This document shows, one piece after another, positions 1 through 7,106 of a stretch of 14,136 nucleotides of DNA. A model generated the notes under the pieces. The model was not told the origin of the DNA, did not search any database, and saw nothing but the letters and a program-made list of their open reading frames with translations. How positions within the stretch are numbered: position 1 is the stretch's first letter; every line of letters begins with the position of its first letter. Both the position numbers and the translations under genes were made by a program. The DNA is from Clostridiales bacterium (GTDB lineage: Bacteria > Bacillota > Clostridia > Lachnospirales > Lachnospiraceae): assembly GCA_018369015.1 (NCBI GenBank), contig JAGZDD010000096.1, positions 1-14,136 of the forward strand, in the 5' to 3' direction.

Positions 1-15
1 CCAGGGAGGAATACA

Positions 16-588
16 ATGATATTAATGATTGATAATTATGACAGCTTTGTTTACAACCTGTACCAGCTTGTTGGGAGCATTTATCCCAATATAAAGCTGA
101 TCCGCAATGATACTATGCCTCCAAAAGCCATGGAAGAATTGTCGCCAGAGGCTCTGATTATTTCACCGGGCCCGGGGCGGCCAAAGGATGCCGGTTACTC
201 GGAGGCTGCTATCTGTCATTTTGCGGGGAAGATTCCAATTCTTGGCGTATGCCTTGGGCATCAGGCCATCTGTGAAGCTTTTGGGGGCGAGGTGACTTAT
301 GCCAGGGAGCTTATGCACGGAAAAACCTCGGATATTCATCTTGACCCGTCAAGCCGGCTTTTTTGGGGCCTATCCCCGGTGATTCGCGTGGCCCGGTACC
401 ACTCCTTGTGCGCGGCGAGGGAATCTCTGCCTTCCTGCTTAAAAATCAGCGCATGGAGCAATGACGGGGATATTATGGCGGTAGAACATGAAAGCGCGCC
501 TGTGTTTGGCGTTCAATTTCACCCGGAGTCAGTGATGACAAAGGACGGGGCTGTAATGATTTCAAATTTTTTGAAGGAGATGATTTAA
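16..588 (+). CDS. trpG: Anthranilate synthase component II, glutamine amidotransferase subunit (TrpG)
   Basis: Class I glutamine amidotransferase of 190 aa that releases ammonia from glutamine for anthranilate synthesis by TrpE. The sequence shows the family start MILMIDNYDSF, the oxyanion-loop motif PGPG (about residues 51-54), the nucleophile Cys79 in GVCLGHQ, and the His169/Glu171 pair in FHPES. Length is normal for a stand-alone subunit. The ATG at 16 is preceded by GGGAGG at 4-9, and the gene ends 1 nt before trpD. It is the first gene in the window, so the partner trpE is expected just upstream but cannot be seen. In some clostridia this subunit is shared with p-aminobenzoate synthase (PabA). 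The trp operon context makes TrpG the right name, although dual use cannot be excluded. Confidence 0.96.
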   Translation: MILMIDNYDSFVYNLYQLVGSIYPNIKLIRNDTMPPKAMEELSPEALIISPGPGRPKDAGYSEAAICHFAGKIPILGVCLGHQAICEAFGGEVTYARELMHGKTSDIHLDPSSRLFWGLSPVIRVARYHSLCAARESLPSCLKISAWSNDGDIMAVEHESAPVFGVQFHPESVMTKDGAVMISNFLKEMI

Positions 589-589
589 A

Positions 590-1612
590 ATGATTAAAGA
601 CGCAATTATCAAATTATCGGGAAAAGAAAATCTTACCTTTGAGGAAGCCAGAGCGGTTATGAACGAAATTATGGAAGGTAAAGCGTCAGATGTGCAGATG
701 GCCGCCTATCTGGCCGCCTTGTCCATGAAAGGGGAAACGATTGATGAGATTACAGCTTCGGCGGCGGGAATGAGAGCGCATTGTATTAAGCTGCTCCATG
801 ATATGGATGTCCTGGAGATTGTAGGAACCGGGGGCGACGGAGCAAATTCTTTTAATATTTCCACGACAAGCGCCCTTGTCATTGCGGCGGCCGGGGTACC
901 GGTGGCTAAGCATGGGAACCGCGCCGCGTCATCAAAATGCGGCGCTGCGGATGTGTTAGAGGCTCTTGGCGTAAAAATTGCCATAAGCCCGGAGCACAGC
1001 GCACGGCTTTTAAAAAAGATAAATATTTGTTTCTTGTTTGCACAAAATTACCATATCGCAATGAAATATGTCGCCCCTATCCGTAAAGAACTGGGAATCC
1101 GCACCGTATTTAATATTTTAGGTCCGCTGTCGAACCCGGCAGGCGCAAATATGGAGCTTATGGGGGTTTATGAAGAGGCGCTTGTAGAACCGCTGGCCCA
1201 GGTCATGGCTAAATTAGGCGTTGTCCGGGGAATGGTCGTATATGGCCAGGATAAATTGGATGAGATTTCCATGAGCGCTCCGACATCGGTGTGCGAGATT
1301 AAGGACGGCTGGTTCCAGTCCTACACCCTGACGCCGGAGCAGTTTGGTTATGAACGGTGCAAAAAGGAAGACCTGGCCGGGGGAACGCCAGAGGACAATG
1401 CCAGAATTACCCGGCAAATACTTATGGGAGATGAGCGCGGCCCCAAACGCCAGGCCGTGTGCCTTAATGCCGGAGCTGCCCTTTATATTACGGGAGCTGC
1501 GCCGGATATAAAATCCGGCGTACGGATGGCAGAACAGCTCATTGACAGTAAGGCGGCGCTAAAGGTCTTAGATACGTTTATCATAGAAAGCCATAAAGAG
1601 GAGGAGCCATGA
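590..1612 (+). CDS. trpD: Anthranilate phosphoribosyltransferase (TrpD)
   Basis: Transfers phosphoribose from PRPP to anthranilate, the second committed step of tryptophan synthesis. The 340-aa length is standard. Motifs seen: the PRPP/diphosphate loop GTGGDG (79-84), NISTTSA (89-95), KHGNRAASSKCG (107-118), RTVFNILGPLSNPA (171-184) and the metal-binding DEIS (224-227, usually DE(L/M)S). The N-terminal helical part (about 1-65) and the C-terminal alpha/beta domain are both present. A good SD (AAGGAGATG, from about 574) lies inside the end of trpG, 1 nt separates the trpG stop from the ATG at 590, and the stop overlaps the trpC start as ATGA. This implies translational coupling. No defect is seen. 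Confidence 0.97.
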   Translation: MIKDAIIKLSGKENLTFEEARAVMNEIMEGKASDVQMAAYLAALSMKGETIDEITASAAGMRAHCIKLLHDMDVLEIVGTGGDGANSFNISTTSALVIAAAGVPVAKHGNRAASSKCGAADVLEALGVKIAISPEHSARLLKKINICFLFAQNYHIAMKYVAPIRKELGIRTVFNILGPLSNPAGANMELMGVYEEALVEPLAQVMAKLGVVRGMVVYGQDKLDEISMSAPTSVCEIKDGWFQSYTLTPEQFGYERCKKEDLAGGTPEDNARITRQILMGDERGPKRQAVCLNAGAALYITGAAPDIKSGVRMAEQLIDSKAALKVLDTFIIESHKEEEP

Positions 1613-2469
1613 ATATTCTCGAAGAAATTGCGCAAAGAACCCGGGAACGGGTAGAAACGGCAAAGAAACGTAAGCCTTTATTAACCCTTCGCGCCGAAGC
1701 GGAGGCCGCGGCAAAGGCAGCCGCTATCAAAGAGAGGGCGGGGGAAGGCAGCACCGGAGAAGGCGGGGTGTTTGGCGTACCTCCTCAAAAAGGCCTTCAT
1801 GCTTTCGGGAAAGCGCTGGCTGCTCCGGGAATGTCTTTTATATGTGAAGTGAAAAAAGCATCGCCTTCAAAAGGGATTATTGCCGGCGATTTTCCATGGC
1901 TCTCTATTGCAAAAGAATATGAGCAGGCCGGCGCTGCGGCAATTTCCTGCCTGACAGAACCTTACTGGTTTCTTGGAAGTGACCAATACCTTAAAGAAAT
2001 TGTCAGGAATGTAGAGATTCCGGTATTGCGAAAGGACTTTACTGTGGACGAGTATATGATTTATGAGGCCAGAACTTTGGGCGCGTCAGCAGTACTTCTT
2101 ATTTGCAGTATTCTGGATGACGGCCAGCTTAAAGCATTTACAGAACTTGCAAAAGCCCTTGGCATGGACGCTCTTGTGGAAGCACACACAGAAAAGGAAA
2201 TTTTAAGAGCCGTGGGCGCCAATGCCTCGATTATAGGGGTAAATAACCGGAATCTAAAGGACTTTTCCGTAGATATTGACAACAGCAGGCGTCTGCGCGC
2301 CCTGGCGCCGCCCAATGTTATTTTTGTGTCAGAAAGCGGGATAAAAACGCCGGAGGATATTGCCGCTTTATATAAAAACGGAACCGACGCCGTACTTATT
2401 GGGGAAACCTTAATGCGGGCAGAGGATAAAAAGAAAATGCTATGCTTTCTGGCAGGAGGAAGACAATGA
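1609..2469 (+). CDS. trpC: Indole-3-glycerol phosphate synthase (TrpC)
   Basis: Decarboxylates and cyclises CdRP to indole-3-glycerol phosphate; a (beta/alpha)8 barrel. Residues matching the known active site are visible: Glu80 and Lys82 in CEVKKASPSKG, Lys142 in VLRKDF, Glu191 in LVEAH, Asn212 in GVNNRN and Ser241 in VSESGI, plus the phosphate-binding IGETLMRA near the C-terminus. At 286 aa it is about 25 residues longer than usual. The excess is an Ala/Glu/Gly-rich stretch at about residues 28-60, between the N-terminal helix and the first barrel strand. The ATG at 1609 overlaps the trpD stop and has a strong GAGGAGG SD just upstream. The stop overlaps the trpF start. It is separate from trpF here, unlike the enteric TrpC-TrpF fusion. 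Confidence 0.96.
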   Translation: MNILEEIAQRTRERVETAKKRKPLLTLRAEAEAAAKAAAIKERAGEGSTGEGGVFGVPPQKGLHAFGKALAAPGMSFICEVKKASPSKGIIAGDFPWLSIAKEYEQAGAAAISCLTEPYWFLGSDQYLKEIVRNVEIPVLRKDFTVDEYMIYEARTLGASAVLLICSILDDGQLKAFTELAKALGMDALVEAHTEKEILRAVGANASIIGVNNRNLKDFSVDIDNSRRLRALAPPNVIFVSESGIKTPEDIAALYKNGTDAVLIGETLMRAEDKKKMLCFLAGGRQ

Positions 2470-3119
2470 AAATTAAAATATGCGGCCTTTGCCGCAGGGA
2501 GGATGTGGCTTACATTAACGAGGCGCGGCCGGATTTTGCCGGTTTTGTTATCCATGTGCCAGAAAGCAGGCGCAGCATTGACGTTGCCCAGCTTAAAGCG
2601 CTGTCAGCAGCCCTTGCTCCTGGCATTGTGCCAGTGGGGGTTTTTGTGGATGCGCCGCCGAAGCTTGTATGCGGCCTCCTTTTGGACGGCGTGATTGGCG
2701 CGGCCCAGCTTCATGGCAGGGAGGATGAGGCTTATATTAAGTATGTACTTTCCTGCGTTGCGGACAAAATGGCCGGCCAGGACTCTGGAAAACGGTGGAA
2801 AATGGCGCCCGTTATTAAGGCGGTAAGGGTAAGAGGCCGTGAGGATGTGATAGGCGCAAATCATTGCCCGGCCCCCATGGTTCTTCTTGATAGCGGCGCC
2901 GGCAGCGGAAAAACCTTTGCATGGCCATTATTAAAGGACATCAGGCGGCCCTATATGCTTGCTGGCGGTCTGGATGAAGAAAATATCGGGGAGGCGGCCC
3001 GGCTGCTTTCACCGTGGGCGGTGGATTTAAGCAGCAGTGTGGAAACCGGGGGTGTCAAGGACCGGGATAAAATTTTAAGAATCGTATCTGTAGTGCGGGA
3101 TTTAAGGAAAGGCGGGTAA
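2466..3119 (+). CDS. trpF: Phosphoribosylanthranilate isomerase (TrpF)
   Basis: Amadori isomerase converting PRA to CdRP, the step before TrpC. The 217-aa form starting MKIKICGL is preferred over an in-frame ATG 8 codons upstream (2442): it puts the family-typical strand KICG at the N-terminus, has AGGAGG at 2454-2459 with 6-nt spacing, and gives an ATGA overlap with trpC. Catalytic residues seen are the general base Cys6 and the general acid Asp142 in LLDS. Other family signatures are FAGFV, GVFVD, AAQLHG, a phosphate loop GSGKTF (146-151), AGGLDEEN (166-173) and the second phosphate site VDLSSSVET. Residues about 95-112 form a modestly longer loop than in compact homologues. trpB follows 4 nt later. 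Confidence 0.95.
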   Translation: MKIKICGLCRREDVAYINEARPDFAGFVIHVPESRRSIDVAQLKALSAALAPGIVPVGVFVDAPPKLVCGLLLDGVIGAAQLHGREDEAYIKYVLSCVADKMAGQDSGKRWKMAPVIKAVRVRGREDVIGANHCPAPMVLLDSGAGSGKTFAWPLLKDIRRPYMLAGGLDEENIGEAARLLSPWAVDLSSSVETGGVKDRDKILRIVSVVRDLRKGG

Positions 3120-3123
3120 AGAA

Positions 3124-4308
3124 ATGTCAAAAGGGAGATTTGGGCTTCATGGCGGGCAGTACATTCCAGAAACGCTGATGAACGCTGTGATTGAGCTGGA
3201 GGAAGCCTATAATTTTTATAAGGACGATGAAGCTTTTAATAATGAGCTGACCTATTTGTTAAATGAATATGCGGGAAGACCATCGCGGCTTTATTATGCC
3301 GAGCGTATGACCCATGACCTTGGCGGGGCAAAAATTTATTTAAAACGGGAAGATCTGAACCATACAGGCGCCCATAAAATTAATAATGTGATCGGGCAGG
3401 TGCTTCTGGCAAAGAAAATGGGTAAAACCAGGGTCATTGCAGAAACCGGGGCCGGGCAGCATGGAGTGGCAACGGCGACTGTGGCAGCGCTTATGGGGAT
3501 GGAATGTGAAATTTTTATGGGAGAGGAGGACACAAAGCGGCAGGCGCTCAATGTTTACCGGATGCGTCTTTTAGGGGCAAAGGTTCATGCCGTTTCTACG
3601 GGAACAGCGACACTAAAGGATGCTGTTTCTGAAACGATGAGAGAATGGACGAACCGTATTTCGGACACCCATTATGTCCTTGGTTCAGTGATGGGGCCTC
3701 ACCCTTTTCCGACAATTGTAAGAGATTTTCAGGCGGTGATTTCCAGAGAGATTAAGGCTTCAATACTGGAAAAGGAAGGCAGGCTTCCGGATGCGGTGCT
3801 GGCCTGTGTCGGCGGCGGCTCTAATGCGATTGGAGCTTTTTACCATTTTATCCAGGATCCCGGAGTGCGGCTTATCGGCTGCGAGGCGGCCGGGAAGGGG
3901 ATTCATACAGCGCGCACCGCAGCCACGATGGCTACAGGAAGGCCTGGGATTTTCCATGGGATGAAATCTTATTTTTGCCAGGATGAATACGGGCAGATCG
4001 CCCCGGTTTATTCTATATCCGCAGGGCTTGATTATCCCGGGGTAGGGCCGGAACATGCTTATTTAAAGGATATAGGGCGGGCAGAATATGTGGCCGTTAC
4101 TGATGACGAGGCTGTGGATGCCTTTGAATATTTATCACGGACGGAAGGAATTATTCCGGCGATCGAAAGCGCCCACGCAGTTGCCTATGGAAAAAAACTG
4201 TCATTAGAATTGGGGAAAGATAAGATTATTGTTATTAATTTATCTGGCAGGGGCGATAAAGATTGTGCGGCTATTGCACGGTACAGAGGGGAGAATATTT
4301 ATGAGTAG
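3124..4308 (+). CDS. trpB: Tryptophan synthase beta subunit (TrpB, type 1)
   Basis: PLP enzyme that condenses indole with serine to give tryptophan in the alpha2beta2 complex. The 394 aa and the start KGRFGLHGGQYIPETL are typical of TrpB1, the form that partners TrpA, not the stand-alone TrpB2. Motifs: Lys85, the PLP Schiff-base lysine, in LNHTGAHKINN; Glu107 in the AETGAGQHG loop; the PLP-phosphate cradle GGGSNA (230-235); Asp303 in GLDYPGVGPEH, matching the substrate-contact Asp305 of Salmonella; and Ser374 in SGRGDKD contacting the pyridine nitrogen. The ATG at 3124 lies 4 nt after the trpF stop, with a purine-rich AAGGAAAGG about 11 nt upstream. The 3' end overlaps trpA by 8 nt, which fits equimolar synthesis of the two subunits. 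Confidence 0.97.
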   Translation: MSKGRFGLHGGQYIPETLMNAVIELEEAYNFYKDDEAFNNELTYLLNEYAGRPSRLYYAERMTHDLGGAKIYLKREDLNHTGAHKINNVIGQVLLAKKMGKTRVIAETGAGQHGVATATVAALMGMECEIFMGEEDTKRQALNVYRMRLLGAKVHAVSTGTATLKDAVSETMREWTNRISDTHYVLGSVMGPHPFPTIVRDFQAVISREIKASILEKEGRLPDAVLACVGGGSNAIGAFYHFIQDPGVRLIGCEAAGKGIHTARTAATMATGRPGIFHGMKSYFCQDEYGQIAPVYSISAGLDYPGVGPEHAYLKDIGRAEYVAVTDDEAVDAFEYLSRTEGIIPAIESAHAVAYGKKLSLELGKDKIIVINLSGRGDKDCAAIARYRGENIYE

Positions 4309-5086
4309 GCTGTCAGAAGTATTTGAAAATAAAAAAGCATTTATTCCATTTATTACTTGTGGCGATCCGAGCCTTGAGGTGAGTGAAGCTTTAGTATTGG
4401 CCATGGAGGAGGCCGGAGCGGATTTGATTGAGCTTGGGATTCCATTTTCCGATCCTACGGCTGAGGGGCCGGTGATTCAGGCGGCCAGCCAGAGGGCTCT
4501 GGCTGGCGGGGTAACGACGGATAAAATTTTTGAGTTCGTTGACCGGCTGCGCGAAAAGACAAATATTCCCCTTGTTTTTATGACTTATGCTAATGTAGTT
4601 TTTTCGTACGGAACGGAGCGTTTTGTTAAAAAATCGGCAGAGCTTGGCATAGACGGGCTTATTCTGCCTGATGTGCCCTTTGAAGAAAAGGGCGAATTTG
4701 ACCAGATCTGTAAAGCGTATAATCTGGATTTCATTTCACTGATCGCCCCTACTTCCAATGAACGTATTGCTACGATCGCCAGGGAGGCCAGCGGTTTTAT
4801 TTATTGTGTTTCTTCTTTGGGCGTCACAGGGATGCGCAGTGAAATTTCAACAGATATTAAGGCAATGACAGACCTTGTAAAGAAAACAAGGAATATTTCC
4901 TGTGCTGTCGGTTTTGGGATTTCAACGCCAAAGCAGGCCCGGGAAATGTCAAAGCATTGTGACGGTGTTATTGTAGGAAGCGCGATTGTTAAGCTTTGCG
5001 GCCAGTATGGAAAAGACTGCGTACCCTATGTGGCAGAGCTTGTGCGGGAAATGAAGGCTGCAGTTTTGCAGCAAAGCTCTAAATGA
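4301..5086 (+). CDS. trpA: Tryptophan synthase alpha subunit (TrpA)
   Basis: Cleaves indole-3-glycerol phosphate to indole, which passes to TrpB. The open frame extends further upstream inside trpB, but the ATG at 4301 is the right start: it gives a normal 261-aa protein beginning MSRLSEVFENKKAFIPFITCGDP and has an AGAGGGGAG SD at 4285-4293. Catalytic Glu44 is in IELGIPFSDP. The second catalytic acid, Asp60 in Salmonella, aligns with Glu55 (SDPTAEGP). I believe this is common in clostridial TrpA, so it is probably a lineage variant and not a defect. Further motifs are LPDVPFEE (122-129) and VSSLGVTG (170-177), and the phosphate site GFGIST/IVGSAIV. The protein contains no Trp. It is the last gene of the operon seen here. 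Confidence 0.97.
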   Translation: MSRLSEVFENKKAFIPFITCGDPSLEVSEALVLAMEEAGADLIELGIPFSDPTAEGPVIQAASQRALAGGVTTDKIFEFVDRLREKTNIPLVFMTYANVVFSYGTERFVKKSAELGIDGLILPDVPFEEKGEFDQICKAYNLDFISLIAPTSNERIATIAREASGFIYCVSSLGVTGMRSEISTDIKAMTDLVKKTRNISCAVGFGISTPKQAREMSKHCDGVIVGSAIVKLCGQYGKDCVPYVAELVREMKAAVLQQSSK

Positions 5087-5100
5087 GTCCGCAAATGTTA

Positions 5101-5128
5101 CTGTTTGTGGAAATCCGTGGACAAACAG
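5101..5128. other. Perfect 8-bp inverted repeat after trpA
   Basis: CTGTTTGT (5101-5108) is exactly complementary to ACAAACAG (5121-5128) across a 12-nt loop, 14 nt after the trpA stop. No T-run follows, so it is not a canonical intrinsic terminator. It may be a 3'-end stabilising or processing hairpin for the trp mRNA. The rest of 5087-5311 is AT-rich and shows no gene that I can support. Confidence 0.35.
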
Positions 5129-5311
5129 CACCTCATTAGGCTTCAGGCGTATGTAGAAGTTGAATAAATATTGAGTTTTGAGGCTGATTTTGATATCCTT
5201 AAAACAGGAACATAACGAATATACAAATGATAAAAAATGTTTTGAAATTTTAAGCATTTCCTAAAGTACAAAAGATATTATACGAATTGTACGAAAGGAA
5301 AGGTTTTCTCT

Positions 5312-5750
5312 TTGGATTATAATAAGTACGAAGATGCGATTATGAAAATGGTGCATGAATATTTTAGCACGGCGGTGCTGCCGTTTCTGGGGATTCACGA
5401 GCAGATTGTCGGGCAGGCGAGCAGACAAATCAGGTCATGGCCTTACTTTATGCCTTTGCAGAGAAGCTTGTCCATAACCCCAAAGATTTGTCGGAATTAA
5501 AAGAGGTGATGTTTATGACAAGGCTGGGTCAAATGTTGTTTGACGATGGCCTTGAACAAGGCCGCGAACAAGGCCTAGCACAAGGCTTGGAACAAGGCCT
5601 GGAACAGGGGCTAGAACAAGGCCGTGAAGAAGTACGGCGGTAAACAAATTGCATGAGAAACTGCTGAATGAACACAGATTAGATGATCTGAAACGGGCTA
5701 TTTCCAATAGCGAGTATCAACAGCAGTTACTTAAAGAGTATAATTTATAA
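5312..5750 (+). pseudogene. Decayed Rpn-like / PD-(D/E)XK nuclease-family gene, internally deleted and frameshifted
   Basis: Three pieces of one protein family lie consecutively in three different frames. Piece 1 (TTG at 5312 to about 5420) reads DYNKYEDAIMKMVHEYF, then LPFLGIHEQIVG. Piece 2 (about 5422-5640) reads QVMALLYAFAEKLV, then MTRLGQMLFDDG and an EQG(L/R) repeat ending in a stop at 5641. Piece 3 (5643-5750) reads NKLHEKLLNEHRLDDLKRAI, then EYQQQLLKEYNL and a stop. One extra base near 5640 would join pieces 2 and 3. Pieces 1 and 2 need both a frame change and restoration of a missing centre, probably the nuclease core. The C-terminal motif MTRLGQM-DDG followed by Glu/Gln/Gly repeats is, from memory, characteristic of Rpn/PDDEXK_2-type proteins abundant in Lachnospiraceae. 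The family call is moderate confidence; the broken state is clear from the frames. Confidence 0.7.
5554..5625 (+). repeat. Six 12-bp tandem repeats encoding EQG(L/R)
   Basis: Units of GAACAAGGCCTN run head to tail from 5554 to 5625: five encode E-Q-G-L/R and one A-Q-G-L. Third-position differences show that the array is not newly made. Such arrays are common in the C-terminal tails of Rpn-like proteins and expand or contract by slippage in 4-residue steps without changing frame. It is coding-type repeat DNA, not a CRISPR array: there are no spacers. Confidence 0.85.
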
Positions 5751-5795
5751 TTAATTATACGGATGTAACACGGGCAGATAAAATATGTTCCTGGG

Positions 5796-5846
5796 GTGGC
5801 TGCCGAAGGCTAGGACAAAGGCCTTTGGCAGTCACTTTCTCTTTTT
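5796..5846 (+). terminator. Probable intrinsic terminator between the pseudogene and the oxidoreductase
   Basis: GTGGCTGCCGAAGGC (5796-5810) pairs with GCCTTTGGCAGTCAC (5821-5835) as a 15-bp stem with two G.U pairs and a 10-nt loop. It is followed by the T-rich tract TTTCTCTTTTT (5836-5846). It would end transcripts leaking from the trp operon or the pseudogene. A second stem, CACTTTC (5833-5839) with GAAAGTG (5847-5853), shares three bases with the first, so the two folds compete. The remaining spacer to 6001 contains AT-rich -10-like hexamers (5872-5877, 5883-5888) but no well-spaced -35. Confidence 0.6.
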
Positions 5847-6001
5847 GAAAGTGCGTTGACGTCAGGGCTTCTATAATGTTAATATAATTTTAGTGAAAGT
5901 GCCGGACATAAATGCATATCCGCGCTGGGGGCGCCTTTGCTTTGCACAGAAGCGGTTTGCTGAAAGTTTGCACAATTAAAAAAGCAGGAGGTTAAACGAC
6001 C

Positions 6002-7045
6002 ATGGATAAGATTAAGGTTGGGATTATTGGCTTTGGCTTTATGGGCCACAATCATGCAGATATGGTTAAAAGCTTTGATGAAATGGAGCTTGTCGCTGTG
6101 TGTGATACAAACCCGGAGCAGCTTAAGGATGCGCCGGCAGATGTGAAAACTTTTGATAATGCCGATGACTTATTAAAAGAAGATATTAATGTCGTCATCA
6201 TTTCCGTACCAAACCCATTACATAAGGAAATTACAGAGAAAGCTGCAAGAGCCGGGAAGCATATTATTTGCGAAAAGCCGGCGGCCATGAGTGTTGCGGA
6301 ATTTGATGAAATGGTTAAGGTGACAAAAGAATGTAACGTGATGTTTACCATTCATCACCAAAGACGCTGGGACATGGATTACCGCCGTATGAAGGCTGTT
6401 TTTGACCAGAAGCTTGTTGGGGATGTGTATCTGATCAAATCCCAGCTTTACGGAGTTAATGGTAATATGCATGACTGGCATATTTATCCGGAAATGGGCG
6501 GCGGTATGCTGTATGACTGGGGTGTACATCTCATTGACCAGATGCTTCAGATGGTTGACTGCGAGATTGATACAATTTTTGCGGATGTAAAAAATGTTAT
6601 CAACGAAAAAGTGGACGATTATTTCAAAATTATTATCCGTTATAAAAATGGCATTACCGCAGAAATTGAGCTTGGAACCTATTATTTGACGCCAAAGCGC
6701 GCATGGTTTATCGGAGGAAATACAGGAAGCGCTATTATTGAGAGCTTTGATGCCAGCGGAAAAATTGTGCGGACAAAGCATCTTCTTGAAAATGTGCCGG
6801 GCAAGATTACAATGACAGCCGCAGGACCTACAAGAAGTTTTGGGCCGCCAGAACCATGCTTATTATATGAGGAAGAACTCCCGACTGTAGAGTGCTGCCA
6901 CAGAGATTATTTTGTAAACTTTGTCAATGCATACTATGGCAAGGAAGAACTGGCTGTGAAGAACGACCAGGTTCGCCGTATTCTATGCTTTATGGATGCT
7001 GTCAGAGAATCTGCCAGAACGAACACCGCAGTTAAATTTGAATAA
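6002..7045 (+). CDS. Gfo/Idh/MocA-family NAD(P)-dependent oxidoreductase
   Basis: 347-aa dehydrogenase of the glucose-fructose oxidoreductase / inositol dehydrogenase type. The N-terminal Rossmann domain has the dinucleotide fingerprint GFGFMG (10-15) after strand KVGII, an acidic VCDTN at the end of beta2, and the family-diagnostic EKP (91-93) that contacts the nicotinamide. The C-terminal substrate domain carries GGGMLYDWGVHLID (166-179), where Asp172 and His176 occupy the usual catalytic positions. AGGAGG at 5986-5991 sits 10 nt before the ATG at 6002. The substrate, a sugar, polyol or sugar acid, cannot be told from sequence. It has no transporter, kinase or regulator beside it, so the neighbourhood gives no pathway. 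It appears monocistronic: a terminator-like hairpin lies upstream and the tyrS promoter begins 33 nt downstream. Confidence 0.9.
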   Translation: MDKIKVGIIGFGFMGHNHADMVKSFDEMELVAVCDTNPEQLKDAPADVKTFDNADDLLKEDINVVIISVPNPLHKEITEKAARAGKHIICEKPAAMSVAEFDEMVKVTKECNVMFTIHHQRRWDMDYRRMKAVFDQKLVGDVYLIKSQLYGVNGNMHDWHIYPEMGGGMLYDWGVHLIDQMLQMVDCEIDTIFADVKNVINEKVDDYFKIIIRYKNGITAEIELGTYYLTPKRAWFIGGNTGSAIIESFDASGKIVRTKHLLENVPGKITMTAAGPTRSFGPPEPCLLYEEELPTVECCHRDYFVNFVNAYYGKEELAVKNDQVRRILCFMDAVRESARTNTAVKFE

Positions 7046-7046
7046 C

Positions 7047-7070
7047 GATTCAGCTTTGAATCTTTGCTTT
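7047..7070 (+). terminator. Weak terminator-like hairpin after the oxidoreductase
   Basis: GATTCA (7047-7052) and TGAATC (7057-7062) form a 6-bp stem with a GCTT loop right after the stop codon, followed by TTTGCTTT. The stem is short and AT-rich, so it is only a possible terminator. Confidence 0.3.
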
Positions 7071-7077
7071 CATCCCC

Positions 7078-7106
7078 TTGACACAAAAATTAGTTTGTGG
7101 TAGAGT
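7078..7106 (+). promoter_or_regulatory. Sigma-A promoter of the tyrS T-box leader
   Basis: TTGACA (7078-7083), a 17-bp spacer, then TAGAGT (7101-7106). A perfect -35, optimal spacing and a 4/6 -10 place the start near 7112, just before T-box stem I. Confidence 0.8.

Noticed and set aside
686..984. Minus-strand frames over trpD
   Set aside because: Two overlapping antisense frames within a highly conserved gene, with no recognisable protein features.
2442..2465. Upstream in-frame ATG for trpF
   Set aside because: Adds MLSGRRKT before the first beta strand; the ATG at 2466 has ideal SD spacing, the family N-terminus and an ATGA overlap.
2061..2555. 164-aa minus-strand open frame over trpC
   Set aside because: Lies antisense to a gene with complete catalytic motifs; its Ser/Ala/Arg-rich translation shows no domain and it has no supported SD.
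5055..5075. GCTGCA/TGCAGC hairpin as a trp operon terminator
   Set aside because: It lies inside the trpA coding region and has no following T-tract.
5554..5625. Possible CRISPR-like array
   Set aside because: The 12-bp units are contiguous, in frame and without spacers; they are a coding tandem repeat.
5856..5877. TTGACG and TATAAT as a promoter for the oxidoreductase
   Set aside because: The spacer is only 10 bp; the next TATAAT (5883-5888) would give 21 bp. Neither is a credible sigma-A spacing.
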